NCBI RefSeq assembly: GCF_036711975.1
Contig: NC_091976.1
Location: 21,018,001-21,082,000, forward strand
DNA length: 64,000 nucleotides
Source of the DNA: Onthophagus taurus
Taxonomy: Eukaryota > Arthropoda > Insecta > Coleoptera > Scarabaeidae
Direction: 5' to 3'
Each line of letters begins with the position of its first letter. Within the stretch, counting starts at the first letter, position 1. A program made the translations under genes and the position numbers. The notes beneath the pieces were generated by a model that saw only the letters and a list, made by a program, of their open reading frames with translations, was not told where the DNA came from and did not search any database. Positions 33,999 to 43,949 of the stretch are shown one piece after another.

Positions 33999-36943
33999 TC
34001 AATCATCAGAATCACTTACAAATTTTTTGGTATTATCAAAATTTGTTTTTAACTCTTTTTTACTACTAAAACTAGTAAAACTATCATCATCGGAAGTTTC
34101 ATTACTTTTTAATTGAAACCCCTTATCAGAATTTTTCACCCTCATTCCACAACAAGTTTGGATAAAAACCGATCCAACTTGAACGGTGGATTGCTTAATT
34201 TTCCCCTTTTCTTTCAAATCATCGCTGTTTTCGCCTTCTTCTTCATCATAATCGCTAAAAATTTCTTTCTTACGATTTATAATGCGCAGTTCTCGATAAG
34301 TTTTAAATTTGTGTCTTCGCGTGCATGTTATAATTAACCCAGAAATGTAACAAGAAATTGTTAACGAAAGAATAAATCCTAAATACATCATGTGACGTAA
34401 TAAAGCTTGCGTTAATAATCTCGATTTTGAAACGACAAATATCATAATTTGTTGCATTCGAACACCATCTACTTGGCAAGTGTAATTTCCTTCTTCTTCT
34501 TTGGTAACTTCGTGAAGATACAAAGTGTTGAAGGTGTCCACAGTTATTTTTGGTTCCAAATCAGGACTTGGAGGAGGAACACTTTCCCCGGGAGGGAGTT
34601 TTCTGCCGTTTTGACTCCATGAAACGATGTTTTCTAAAGAAGACCTAATTTTTTTGTTATAAAAGAATAATTAAGATAAAATCGAATTACTCAGGACAAA
34701 CTAAGGTTAAATGCGAATTTTCGGTCAACACGAAAGTTTTTCTGTATTTGTATCCGGTTTTTTTAGTGGATTTCCATCCGCTATAAACTCCTTCAGCATC
34801 TAAATAAATAAATTTAGTATAAAATTTATTTTTTTGGTATAAAAAGAACCTGGATTGCAAGCTCCTTGACATTGTTCGGAAATTTCAAAATCAGGAATAA
34901 CACTCGTTGTGTTAAAAATCATGGGTACTAATTCTTTTAAAAGAAAAGATTTACAGCTTATTTTGTCTAATTTAACAAATATCGCTTCGGTTTCGTTTAA
35001 TACCTTTCTAAAAGTTCCGTTCTTAAATTTAAATCAATTTTAAATTTGAATTTGATATACAGTGGCGGACAAAAGTTTACATACAGCATTGAATTATTAT
35101 AGCAACCAATGTTTGATAAGGTAATGCTTGGGGTCATTGTCTTGCTGGAATATGCAGATATCCTCTACAGCCAAGATGGTTTCCCACAGATGGTTTCAAA
35201 TTTTGTTTTAAAATACGTTTATATTTGTACCGACCCAAAATTCCATCAATGAATGCCAGTTTTCCTACACCCGATGCTGCTATCGCTCCCGAAACCATGC
35301 AACTGTAAAGCCGTGCTTTACAGTTGGTCTTTCAACACCATCGCCGTGTTTCGTTTCCTTCAAATTTTTGCCCGACCATCACGTCCAAAAAGGTTGTACT
35401 TCGACTAGTCAGTAAATCAAAAATCAATTCCTTTGTCGACATGAAATTGAGCAAATTCTAGTCGAAGGCGGCGATTCTTTTCTGAAATCAGCGATTTTCT
35501 ACGGGGTGTACTGCTGAAAACTCTAGGGTTTTTGCTTACTTCTCATGTAGCTAGTGAGCAAATTTATTGACAAATACATATACCTTGGCCATGAAGTCCG
35601 GATTGATAGAGACAATCAGACGTGTGAGCTCTTGAGAAGAATAACCTTAGGTTGGGCAGTTTATGGAAAACTTTGGGACATATTTAAGACGGATATCCCC
35701 ATAAGCATGAAACGGGAAGCTTTCAACCAATGTGTGCTCCCCAGTCTTAAAATACGGGGCTGAAATACTATCACTTACGAAGACATCTGTAAGGAAACTA
35801 CAAGTGACACAACACAGAATGGAGAAATCCATGTTGGGGTTGACAAAAAGAATCCTGGAATGGCGACCAAGAGCAGATAAACGCAGTCGAGGTACACCAC
35901 CGGCCAATAAATTGGATCGCAATGGCTTAGAACAGGGAGGAATGGGGTTGCCTTGAGGAGCCCTATGTCCAGCAGTGTAGAGAATCGGGCTGATGATGAT
36001 GATGATTGAGCGATTTGTTTTTTAATTCTGTATGTAGACTTTTGTCCGCCACTATATTTAGTGCCATCTACCGTTCGAGAGATCTTAACAGCACACATTC
36101 CCGCCATTTTTCGAATTCCCTCCCCTTGGGGACGACCGCAAGTTTCACACGGGCCCCATGCAGAAAATTTTGTCATTAATTCCAACATTACATTCAAAGT
36201 CTTCCTTAAATAAACGTAATTAGCACCGTTACTGTTATTAAATAAATTATTGATGGGTTTAAAATAATCGTTAGTGTAAATAGCCCAAGAAGTAAAGTTT
36301 CCTTCTTCTATATTCGTCGAATTATCGGCTACATCAATATAAAAGTTAAATAAACGTTCGTTTTCGTTCCATTCTGGATTAAAACAGGAATAATAACCCG
36401 AATCGTTAATCGTAATATTTAATATTTTAAGAGAGTGGTCGATGTCGACGTAAATTCGACTTAAATTTTTGTTGTTATTCGTGTCAATTTTTAATTCGGT
36501 TTGATTTATATTATCCACAGTTTTTGCTTTGTACCAAATTTTGGATTCCTCGTTATCTTGTTGTTTACTAAAAAAAAATAAAATTAAATAGTCATTAGGA
36601 CTAATGACGTTTAGGAGAAATGACCGTTCAGTTTAAATGTCACACAAACCGTGGTGGGAGATAAAAACATATAAACGTGCGGTGTGTTGTTGTAATTAAC
36701 GTTTAAATTTGAGGTAAGTTGTTAAAAAGGAATCGTTTACCAATAATGGCATTGCATAACTACGTCCTGTGCAATTTCTACGGCGAACAATTCGAATAAA
36801 TCTCCAGATTCGGTTGAAATGGGCCTATCGCGCTCCCTACAAAAAACCGAACGCTTTGGTTCGTCTTCGTCTTGCGAACATCCCTTCTTTATCAATATTA
36901 TTATTAGCGTCAATGCGGCGTTAATTTCGCGGGGAAAAATCAT
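33999..36943 (-). CDS. FAM187-like immunoglobulin-domain membrane protein
   Basis: Exons 36741-36943, 36072-36567, 34850-35021, 34691-34799 and 33999-34644 join in frame to 541 residues. Seen in order: a signal peptide, a first Ig-like domain (MQCHYCKQ, KIWYK, then NDSGYYSCF), a thrombospondin-like Cys block WGPCETCG with MC, a linker with EQCQGAC, a second Ig domain (LTLVCPE, IVSWSQNG, EEGNYTCQV), a transmembrane helix at about 413-435 and an acidic, Ser-rich cytoplasmic tail. This order, including the CETCG block between the Ig domains, matches vertebrate FAM187A/B, whose function is poorly known. The third intron (35022-36071) contains a Tc1 element. A GTAAGT donor-like site lies 15 bp before the stop (34018), so an extra 3' exon is possible. 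Confidence 0.78.
35060..36054 (-). mobile_element. Tc1-like transposon in intron of FAM187-like gene
   Basis: The 27-bp terminal inverted repeats lie at 35060-35086 and 36028-36054 (CAGTGGCGGACAAAAGT on the left; two mismatches overall), flanked on both sides by the TA duplication typical of Tc1/mariner. On the minus strand 35510-35100 encodes pieces of the DDE transposase (ISEKNRRLRLEFAQ, HGFGSDSSIGCRKTGI), broken by stops and lacking the N-terminus, whose place is taken by a LINE fragment. The element is inactive but structurally complete at both ends. Its length is 995 bp. Confidence 0.9.
35545..36007 (+). mobile_element. RTE-like LINE 3' end nested in the Tc1 element
   Basis: The plus strand gives YIYLGHEVRIDRDNQTCEL, RRITLGWAVYGKL, FNQCVLPSL and KYGAEILSLTK, all conserved C-terminal RT blocks of insect RTE-like LINEs, then WRPRADKRSRGTPP. 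It ends in a (GAT)n tail near 36007, as expected for a 5'-truncated insertion. A one-base frame change splits the reading frame near 35735. The insertion is on the opposite strand to the host Tc1 and host gene. Confidence 0.85.
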
Positions 36944-37508
36944 ATTTTAAATCTCTAAAATTGAATCGATTCTGACAGCGATTTGGCGACATAGCAAGTT
37001 TAATATGAGTGATAAAGATGGAGCATATTTTGATTGCAACACCATTGGTGTTTTTCGATTGTTTTTTAATAATTTAATTAAAAAAAATTGGGAGATTATT
37101 ACTAAATTAACTTTTAACTTTAATAAAATGAATTATTTATTTTTATTAATGAATATGAATTAATTGGAGGTGATTTAAATTGATGTTGGGATCAAAATTT
37201 TATATAGTTTAAATGGTTCAAAGGTTGACCGCTTGCAGTGTTGCCAAATAGTAAACGAGCGTTCAACTGTTTATTAGGCGGGACGCTTTGGACCTGCGCA
37301 ACAATGTCGCATGCTTTAGGCATTTTGATTTAAAAAAATTAATTTACAGATAAGAAAAAAATCGGTTTGAAACATTATTTTACCGTGTAATGTATGTTTT
37401 TAGATGTAATACTGTTTCGGTTCGAACAATCACGGGGTGAAAATCTATTTTTAAATGGTACCAGTCGGAGTAGCGAAGCTCCCAGAATTCCAAACATACG
37501 ACGTCAAC
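36944..37508. promoter_or_regulatory. Divergent intergenic region between FAM187-like and LIN-9
   Basis: Only 565 bp separate the start codons of two oppositely oriented genes, so both promoters must lie here or in overlap. The LIN-9 side (37200-37500) is GC-richer. No TATA or Inr can be assigned by eye. Confidence 0.55.
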
Positions 37509-39627
37509 ATGGCGGACGAACTTAAAAGTGAGTTGTTCAATATTTTAAGGTATTCTTCTCAATTTCGCCACGTTCTCTTTAACTTGGCCCCTTCCAACAG
37601 ATTCCTATCATCCCATCGTAAACTGTAAAAATACTCGCAATGGTCATTACATCACCAAACACCTCATAAACCTTAATCAAACCATGGGCTGTGATATGTT
37701 TAAATTTGAAAATGGTCATGTTCCAAATTCAAACCTACCGATGATTTTCCCTTTATAACTTAATCGGAACATAAAAACATCCCTTCAATTAACAGTAAGT
37801 AGACGTCTTTTACAAATTCTTCATATATTTACAGTTGAATCAGCCAGTACTTTGCTAGACTTGGATAGGAGCCCCAAAATGTCCAGTGAAAGCATCAGCA
37901 TAAAACAAGAGCTCGATGATGACGATTCCAATATGGAAATTGACGACGACGTACCCCGTTTAGGACCGGCCACATTCGGTTTACAAAGAGTAGGAGCTCC
38001 GATCACCCCAAAACCGTCACCATCACAACCGACACAGGTACTCAATGCCCGAGGTATGCCTGCAAGAATACGGAAGAAAAATCGTTTGTTTTACGACGAT
38101 GACATCGTGAATACACCTCACCATCGAGTACCATCGGCGAAAAAGCAAAAACACACCCCTCAAAAACGACAGAAATTAACCCCAACAAAAAGTTACAAAG
38201 ACGTTTTAAAATATAGCGTTAAAAAGTTTGCTAAGGAACAAAAACCAGTTATCGGGAATACCCCACCCCCAATACAATCATCCGATCGAAAAATTGGCCA
38301 AAAAATCGGTATGAGACTAAGAAATTTATTAAAATTACCCAAAGCTCATAAATGGGTTTGTTACGAATGGTTTTATAGTAACATAGACAGATGCTTGTTT
38401 TCTGGTGATAATGACTTTACTATATGCTTAAAAGAATCATTTCCTGAGTTAAAAACAAGAGAGTTAACTCGTATTGAATGGACGAAAATTCGCAGGATGA
38501 TGGGGAGGCCAAGAAGGTGTTCTCAAGCTTTCTTTGACCAAGAACGCCTTGATTTAGAAAAAAAACGAAACAAAATTAGAGCGTTACAACAAAGAAAAGC
38601 AACAGATTTCGCCAACTTTCAAGATTTACCATCAGAAATCCCAATGCAATTAGTTATCGGTACAAAAGTAACCGCAAGACTAAGAAAACCACAAGATGGG
38701 TTATTTACAGGAAGTATCGACGCCGTTGATACATCAAACAACACCTACAGAATAACATTTGAACGACAAGGATTAGGAACACATTCCGTTCCTGATTACG
38801 AAGTCCTTTCAAACGAACCACCGGAGACGATGACAATATCAAATTTCCAAAATAAGTTCCGCCCAAGGAACGGACTTTCCCCATACTCAGCAGTAAGAAG
38901 CCCTCCATATTCAGCAACAAAACTAAAAAAGGATCCGTTATTATCCATGGTAAATAAACCACTGTTTACGAGTGCTGAACGGATTGGTGGATTTCCAACA
39001 AAACTTTTAGAAAAAATTGTTTTGGTTACAAAGATTTTGACGAAAAAGAAAGAAAAAATCACCGTTTTAAAACGAATGAATTCAGAAGCTGAAAAGATCC
39101 GTTCTTTTAATAAATCCATAAATTCGCTTAGTGATGATTTCGAGAGAAAATACGCAACGGTTTTAATTGAGTTAGAAAAATTAAATGTCGATCTCGAAAA
39201 GTATTTAGATGAAATGCAAACGTACTGTCAAGAAATTGCTTTAGAACCAAGTGTTGCAGCTATGTTGGCTCCAAGTCATTTACGAGAAAAATGTCGAATC
39301 GAAGCCACAGAAATTGTACATAGATACAATATGGTTCCGAGTGGAGATCGAGAACCAGTTAAAAGTAAATCGATCTTAGATTTAATTACGGATTTAACCG
39401 CTTTAATGCTTCAAGTGCGGAGTTTGTCCGATTCCGATCAAAACGCGTATGAATTACAAGTATTGGAAGGTACGATGGAACAAATTAAACGAAAATTAAC
39501 ACCAGGAAATGTTACAAAGTTCCAAAGTAACGTTGAAGTGCACATGAAGCATATTCAAGTCGGTTTGAGTCAGTCTTTCAATGGTAATGCAAGTTTGAAT
39601 ACAGTTTTGAATGTGAGCAAACCGTGA
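37509..39627 (+). CDS. lin-9: LIN-9/Mip130 homologue (DREAM/MMB complex subunit)
   Basis: Exon 1 (37509-37527, MADELK) joins exon 2 (37835-39627) in frame to 603 residues. LIN-9 is a core subunit of the MuvB module that, with DREAM or Myb, represses or activates cell-cycle genes in the nucleus. Seen: an acidic N-terminus, a basic stretch, the DIRP domain at about residues 170-270 (WVCYEWFYSNID, RIEWTKIRRMMGRPRRCS, FFDQERLDLEKKR), a Tudor-like segment (VIGTKVTARLRKPQDGLFTGSI), and helical C-terminal parts (about 390-590), as in Drosophila mip130/aly and human LIN9 (542 residues). The ATG at 37509 is inferred from the GTGAGT donor and phase; it follows ACATGGCGG, a fair start context. AATAAA at 40074 is a likely poly(A) signal. 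Confidence 0.93.
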
Positions 39628-40073
39628 TGGCACCTTAACAATTATAATTTTCTTTCACTTTTTTGCGAACATGTGCTTAGGTGTGCAATAATCAAGAAAC
39701 ATTCTATTGTTTTTCTTTATTCTTTCTTTATAAGTGGAACTTTAATCATTTATATTATTACACTTTGATAATGTATTTTAGATGGTATACATACTTTTTT
39801 TTGCGAAAAATTGGTTAACCTTGATAATTTGTATATTTTCTAATTTTTAGATTTAACCATTTGTGAGCGTGTAAAAACAGAAACCTAAATGCATGTGAAG
39901 CGGTGTTTTCCTAATTTTTGATGATTTATATTCGTCAAGTTTATAAACAGATGTATATATAATTATAAGAAATATTTGCTAGTGTTACTTGTAGATGTGA
40001 AATGCTGTTTCTTACAATTTAAAAATTTTTGGAAAGGGGTAACTGATTTATTTGAAAAAGATTTCTGATATAG

Positions 40074-40079
40074 AATAAA
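40074..40079 (+). terminator. Likely poly(A) signal of lin-9
   Basis: AATAAA about 450 bp after the LIN-9 stop, followed by AT-rich sequence with GT-containing stretches. It is the first full match in a good position on the plus strand. Confidence 0.5.
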
Positions 40080-40579
40080 ATTTGTTATTTATTAAAAGAT
40101 TATCTTATTAATATCGTTTTATTTTTTTTTTTTTCTTTTGAAGGAATGAACCCAAAATTATTCCTGCATATCCTGAAGAATATCAAAATAATCCTTTCTA
40201 TGAAAAACTTACCTACATGTACCATTATCACATCAAATATCCTAAAAATATGGCTTCTTTATGATTTGGTGCTTATTAGAAAACTAATTAAACATGTAAA
40301 TAAAGAAAAAAAGGTGAGATATATTAATATAATAAATTCTAAAATTAATTTATTTTTTCAGTACATAGTAAATTTACCAACAACACTACACAGCTTGCAA
40401 GAATTCAGTTAGTTCACCAGACAAATTTTTCTAAATAGTAATAAACGTTTGAAGGCATAAATTTCTGTCACTAAGCGAATCTTTGACGAACCAGCTTGAT
40501 TTTAAGGACGAGATAATCAAGGTTTGTGCATACACATTAACTTTTATCTTTTGCAAAATATTAAGCCTTTGGCCTACAA

Positions 40580-40713
40580 CCACGAGTGAGACTTGTGGAA
40601 ACGAATTTGTGCTGTAGACGAAAACCACTAGTCTGACTCGTGGTAAGGAATTTGTACCATAAGCGAAAATCACGAATCTGGCGCGGGGTGAGTAATTATA
40701 CATTTTGGGAATG
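40580..40713. repeat. 45-bp minisatellite, three units
   Basis: Units begin at 40580, 40625 and 40670 (spacing exactly 45 bp), each with [C/T]CAC[G/T]A at the start and GAAAA at or near the end. Divergence is substantial. Because 45 is a multiple of three, the minus-strand ORF across it shows a 15-residue repeat, which can mimic a coding repeat. Confidence 0.8.
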
Positions 40714-41316
40714 TTTGAGCTGAACAGCTGAATAATTCGGCAGATAGCGCGTAGGCCAAGTGATTAAAAAAGGATTTGTTACTGGATCGTTGTTAAATAT
40801 TGTTTCAAAATAATCGATATATTCGAACGATATCTATATTGCACGTGTTGCAAGTGCATAAGTTGGTTAATTACATCTTCCTTATGTTATTTTATCGCGA
40901 CAAAGATTTAAATAAATAATTTACTAAAACATTGCAACAAAATAATATCTTATCCAGATCGTACAATAATAGAACATTAAGTAACCGTGTCGTAATAGGT
41001 TTGTTCGTAGAACAACTTATAGTCACTCATGTTAAATAATGTACACACATGTCAATAGATTTGCTTGCATCATTTGACATGTGCGAATGGAATTTCGAGT
41101 TTTAAACCAGTCAGAAACGGTTTAAGCAATTATATGTGCAGTATCAATCTATAATATATAAATTTGTATTAAAACATCCAATAATGCTTGATTTGGACAC
41201 TATATCAGTTACGCATACGTTATGTGTGACGTAAACATATTAAAAACGTTAAAAGTAGTCTGCTTTTTCTGGTTAAGGAATTACAATTCTTTATTACATT
41301 CGTCCCGTAAAATCAT

Positions 41317-41446
41317 TAGGCTTGTTTTGCTTCAAGTGTAGTTTCAAACAGTTTTGAACCTTTCTGCGCATACATATTGCATATTATACTTATGCGCGGA
41401 ATGGTTCAGGACTGGTTGGAACTACACTTGAACCAAAACAGGCCTA
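41317..41446. repeat. 130-bp fold-back repeat (56-bp arms, 18-bp loop)
   Basis: 41317-41372 and 41391-41446 are imperfect reverse complements over their whole length: TAGGC..GTTTTG..TTCAAGTGTAGTT on the left is matched from the right, and the inner ends TGCGCATA/TATGCGCG pair next to the loop. An RNA from either strand would form one long hairpin. It may be a foldback MITE. Confidence 0.85.
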
Positions 41447-41559
41447 TCGACACCCGTTGAAACAATTTTGAATCCTCTGCAAGTGTCCCAACTAAAAATA
41501 GCTGTTTCTTCTCAATAAACTCCAATTTTAATTGTTTCTCATCTTATTCCCCGTAATTG

Positions 41560-41780
41560 TTCCTCTTACCTTCCCAGGATTCGAATCACATTTTGCTAGT
41601 ATCATACTTTTCAGATGGTCTGTCAAGGTCTACGTTTCGCATCCAAAGGTGAGTTTCCACAGGTTGGTATATGCTTTATACACCTTCATTTTGGTTTAAT
41701 TTGGCACTCTTCTGTTCATTAGTTTAGTGTTTCTTGCTGTCCTCTTCCACCTATCATCACCCCTAGGTATTAAAAATAAT
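41560..41780 (-). mobile_element. LINE RT C-terminal fragment
   Basis: Minus-strand reading gives YLGVMIGG, then TKMKVYKAY and LTFGCET.TLTDHLKSMI with stops, matching the 'YLGs.i..dG...R...ktk..vYktli.PvLtYGcEtWtLt' end of RTE-like polymerases. It is short and decayed. Confidence 0.55.
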
Positions 41781-42559
41781 CATCATATATATATGATATG
41801 ATAACATATATGATAATCGTCTTATTCTTATTTTATTCGCTGTCAGGAATATATGTTATCCTGTATTCTACGCATCCAGGTTCTTTGACAGATCTTGTCC
41901 GCTTCCCACAAAATGTTACAATGACATCCACAATTTTATAATTGCATATGACCTGTTCCTAATTTCTTTGTTGACATTTTACATTATTTGTTAATTTCAG
42001 ATACAAATATGATGAACACTAATGTTGCCTCCTGTCTCAATCCCATCTCTGGCATGAATATTTTTGATATCAAATACTTCCTTTTAACTGCATTTGCAAA
42101 AGATAATAATAATAATCTTTGTGTATCAAAAGTCTGTCCAAATTACCAAATGTTAATATAAATCGTGGTGGCAATTTTCCAGAAAGTCAAGTCCTTCAAT
42201 AACTCTTCCTATACTTTCCATTGTCAACCGAATATAATGTGGTCGCAAACAGAAATACCTCTCCGACTCCGATTAATAACGCCATAACTACTTATTGAGT
42301 TAATGAGTTATATGAGGTTTTAGCCACTTCGGCAGACACATAAGTAACAAATCTACAAAGTAGAAGGATGGTGCAACCAATCTGTTTACAAATCTACGCC
42401 GTATAATCTTCGAATCTTAAATTGGGAATGTCCAATCATGTAATGTAAAATCATGGAATGTCTTCAAATCATTGTCAAAATTCAAACGATAAGCTAAGAG
42501 AATTTTTCAATAGATTTCGCGAGATGGATTGTCCAAAGCCGAAAAAAGTATACTATTAG
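41781..42559. other. Intergenic, no gene seen
   Basis: Contains an AT palindrome near 41786-41816 (ATATATATGATATGATA-like) and otherwise only unrecognised sequence between two LINE fragments. Confidence 0.4.
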
Positions 42560-43460
42560 GTGTAACTTTTACAAAGACCTTAGAGGGAATACTGCATACT
42601 GAACTGTACCAAAGGGCTGCGGAAGACATTATAAGCACTAATATTGTGCTATCAATGCCGTCAGGTTTGGCGGGATTTTGCTCGATACCAGATTGTACTG
42701 CCTGAACGGTAGTTCTGGATTGAAAACGAAAATTCTCTGGTTCGGGCAGATATTTGCATGTTCACAGATGGATCAAAAATGCCGGAAGGAGTCGGGGCAG
42801 GAGTATACTGCCGGACACCTCGTATTAAGGAGCAAGCTTAGAGCCTGGTACTGTACTATACTGTATTCCAGGCGGAAGTATTTGCTATTCACATGGGTGG
42901 TAAAATCCTAGTTAAGAGAGGGGCGAAGAACATAACAGTATGATTTTTCTCATACAGTTAAGCCGCTCTCCAGGCGCTGCAAGCCGTGAAAACGGTGTCG
43001 GCTCTGGTTAATGACTGTAAAAGAACTTTAAACACACTGAGTTGTGATAACAGAGTTTTTCTGATCTGTGTCCCAAGTCACTCTGGAGTTGCTGGCAATG
43101 AAGCGGCAGATGAGCTAGCACGAGAGTTGGTGTATCATTTGCGTTGGCAAAACATACTATTGGACTGTGGCCTTAAGAGAGACTTCGCCCACTGTGGACC
43201 AGTTCTCCTGGAATGAGACAGTTGTTTATTAACATCGCCGCTGTCAAACCCGCGAATATTTTAGGACTTGCTTGTAGCAGGATTAAAGTTCTAATGAGTG
43301 TCTTTACTGGGCACTCAACTTGTTGGGCAAGCAGAGACGGTTGAGCATGTTTTATGCCACTACACTGCTGTTAACCGCATCAGATTCTCGATTTTTGAAA
43401 GATGTTCTTTAACTACAACGCATAAACAAGAATTGTGGCTTCCTTTATTTTCCGTTTCTT
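42560..43460 (+). mobile_element. Jockey-like LINE RNase H and 3' end relic
   Basis: The plus strand near 42755-42800 reads FTDGSKMPEGVGAGVY, the first RNase H block with its catalytic D, and 43060-43130 reads LICVPSHSGVAGNEAADELARE, the last RNase H block. Between and after them the frame shifts several times. A decayed 3' tail follows to about 43460. RT and upstream parts are missing. Confidence 0.8.
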
Positions 43461-43949
43461 CTTAGGTAACTATACAAACAACTTGTAAAATGGTAGGGGC
43501 AGTGGCAGCAGCTGATATTTCAGAAATTCGAAATCTGTTACATAAAGCAAAATTGAACTCATCTACAGAATTTCTCTCTGAAGTATCTGAATCTCAATAA
43601 GACCTAATATATGCTTCTTGTTTGCTATCCTTCATTTTAATACTTATCTCCTGTTTTCCAGCGCAGATAGACGTAACTGTTTAATGATTTTATCCTAATA
43701 AAAATCCAATCATATTTCTGTAAAAATCTACCTTCAAACAAACCAAGAACCTTTTTTATAACAAAGCTAATCCCAACCTGATATATTTAGTAATACAAAG
43801 ATATTTTAGGATAAATAAAACAATAGTAAAAATTGAGCAAAAGAATGTATTTAATTTGAAACAAAATACAATTAAATTGATTGAAAATTGAAACAACATA
43901 AATACCTTACAATGAAAAATTAAACATACATCTAACACACTAAAATAAT

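Larger units (their letters stand above)
40091..41539. other. Intergenic with a tandem repeat and a fold-back repeat
   Basis: There is no gene. A short plus-strand ORF at 40146 and a minus-strand ORF at 40431 are not protein-like apart from the repeat pattern. The tandem repeat at 40580 and the hairpin at 41317 are listed separately. From about 41000 to 41300 nothing is recognisable. Confidence 0.5.

Noticed and set aside
33999-34020. Fused FAM187-Ly6 protein through the GTAAGT at 34018
   Set aside because: Joining this donor to Ly6 exon 2 shifts the frame, so no fused protein would result.
35775-36518. 247-residue ORF as a complete protein
   Set aside because: Its last part runs through the Tc1 and LINE sequence; the true exon ends at the donor at 36071.
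40146-40412. 88-residue ORF after lin-9
   Set aside because: AT-rich, low-complexity composition with no domain; it begins after the likely lin-9 poly(A) signal.
41577-41600. GATTCGAATC as a tRNA T-loop
   Set aside because: No acceptor or anticodon stems can be formed around it; it lies in a LINE fragment.
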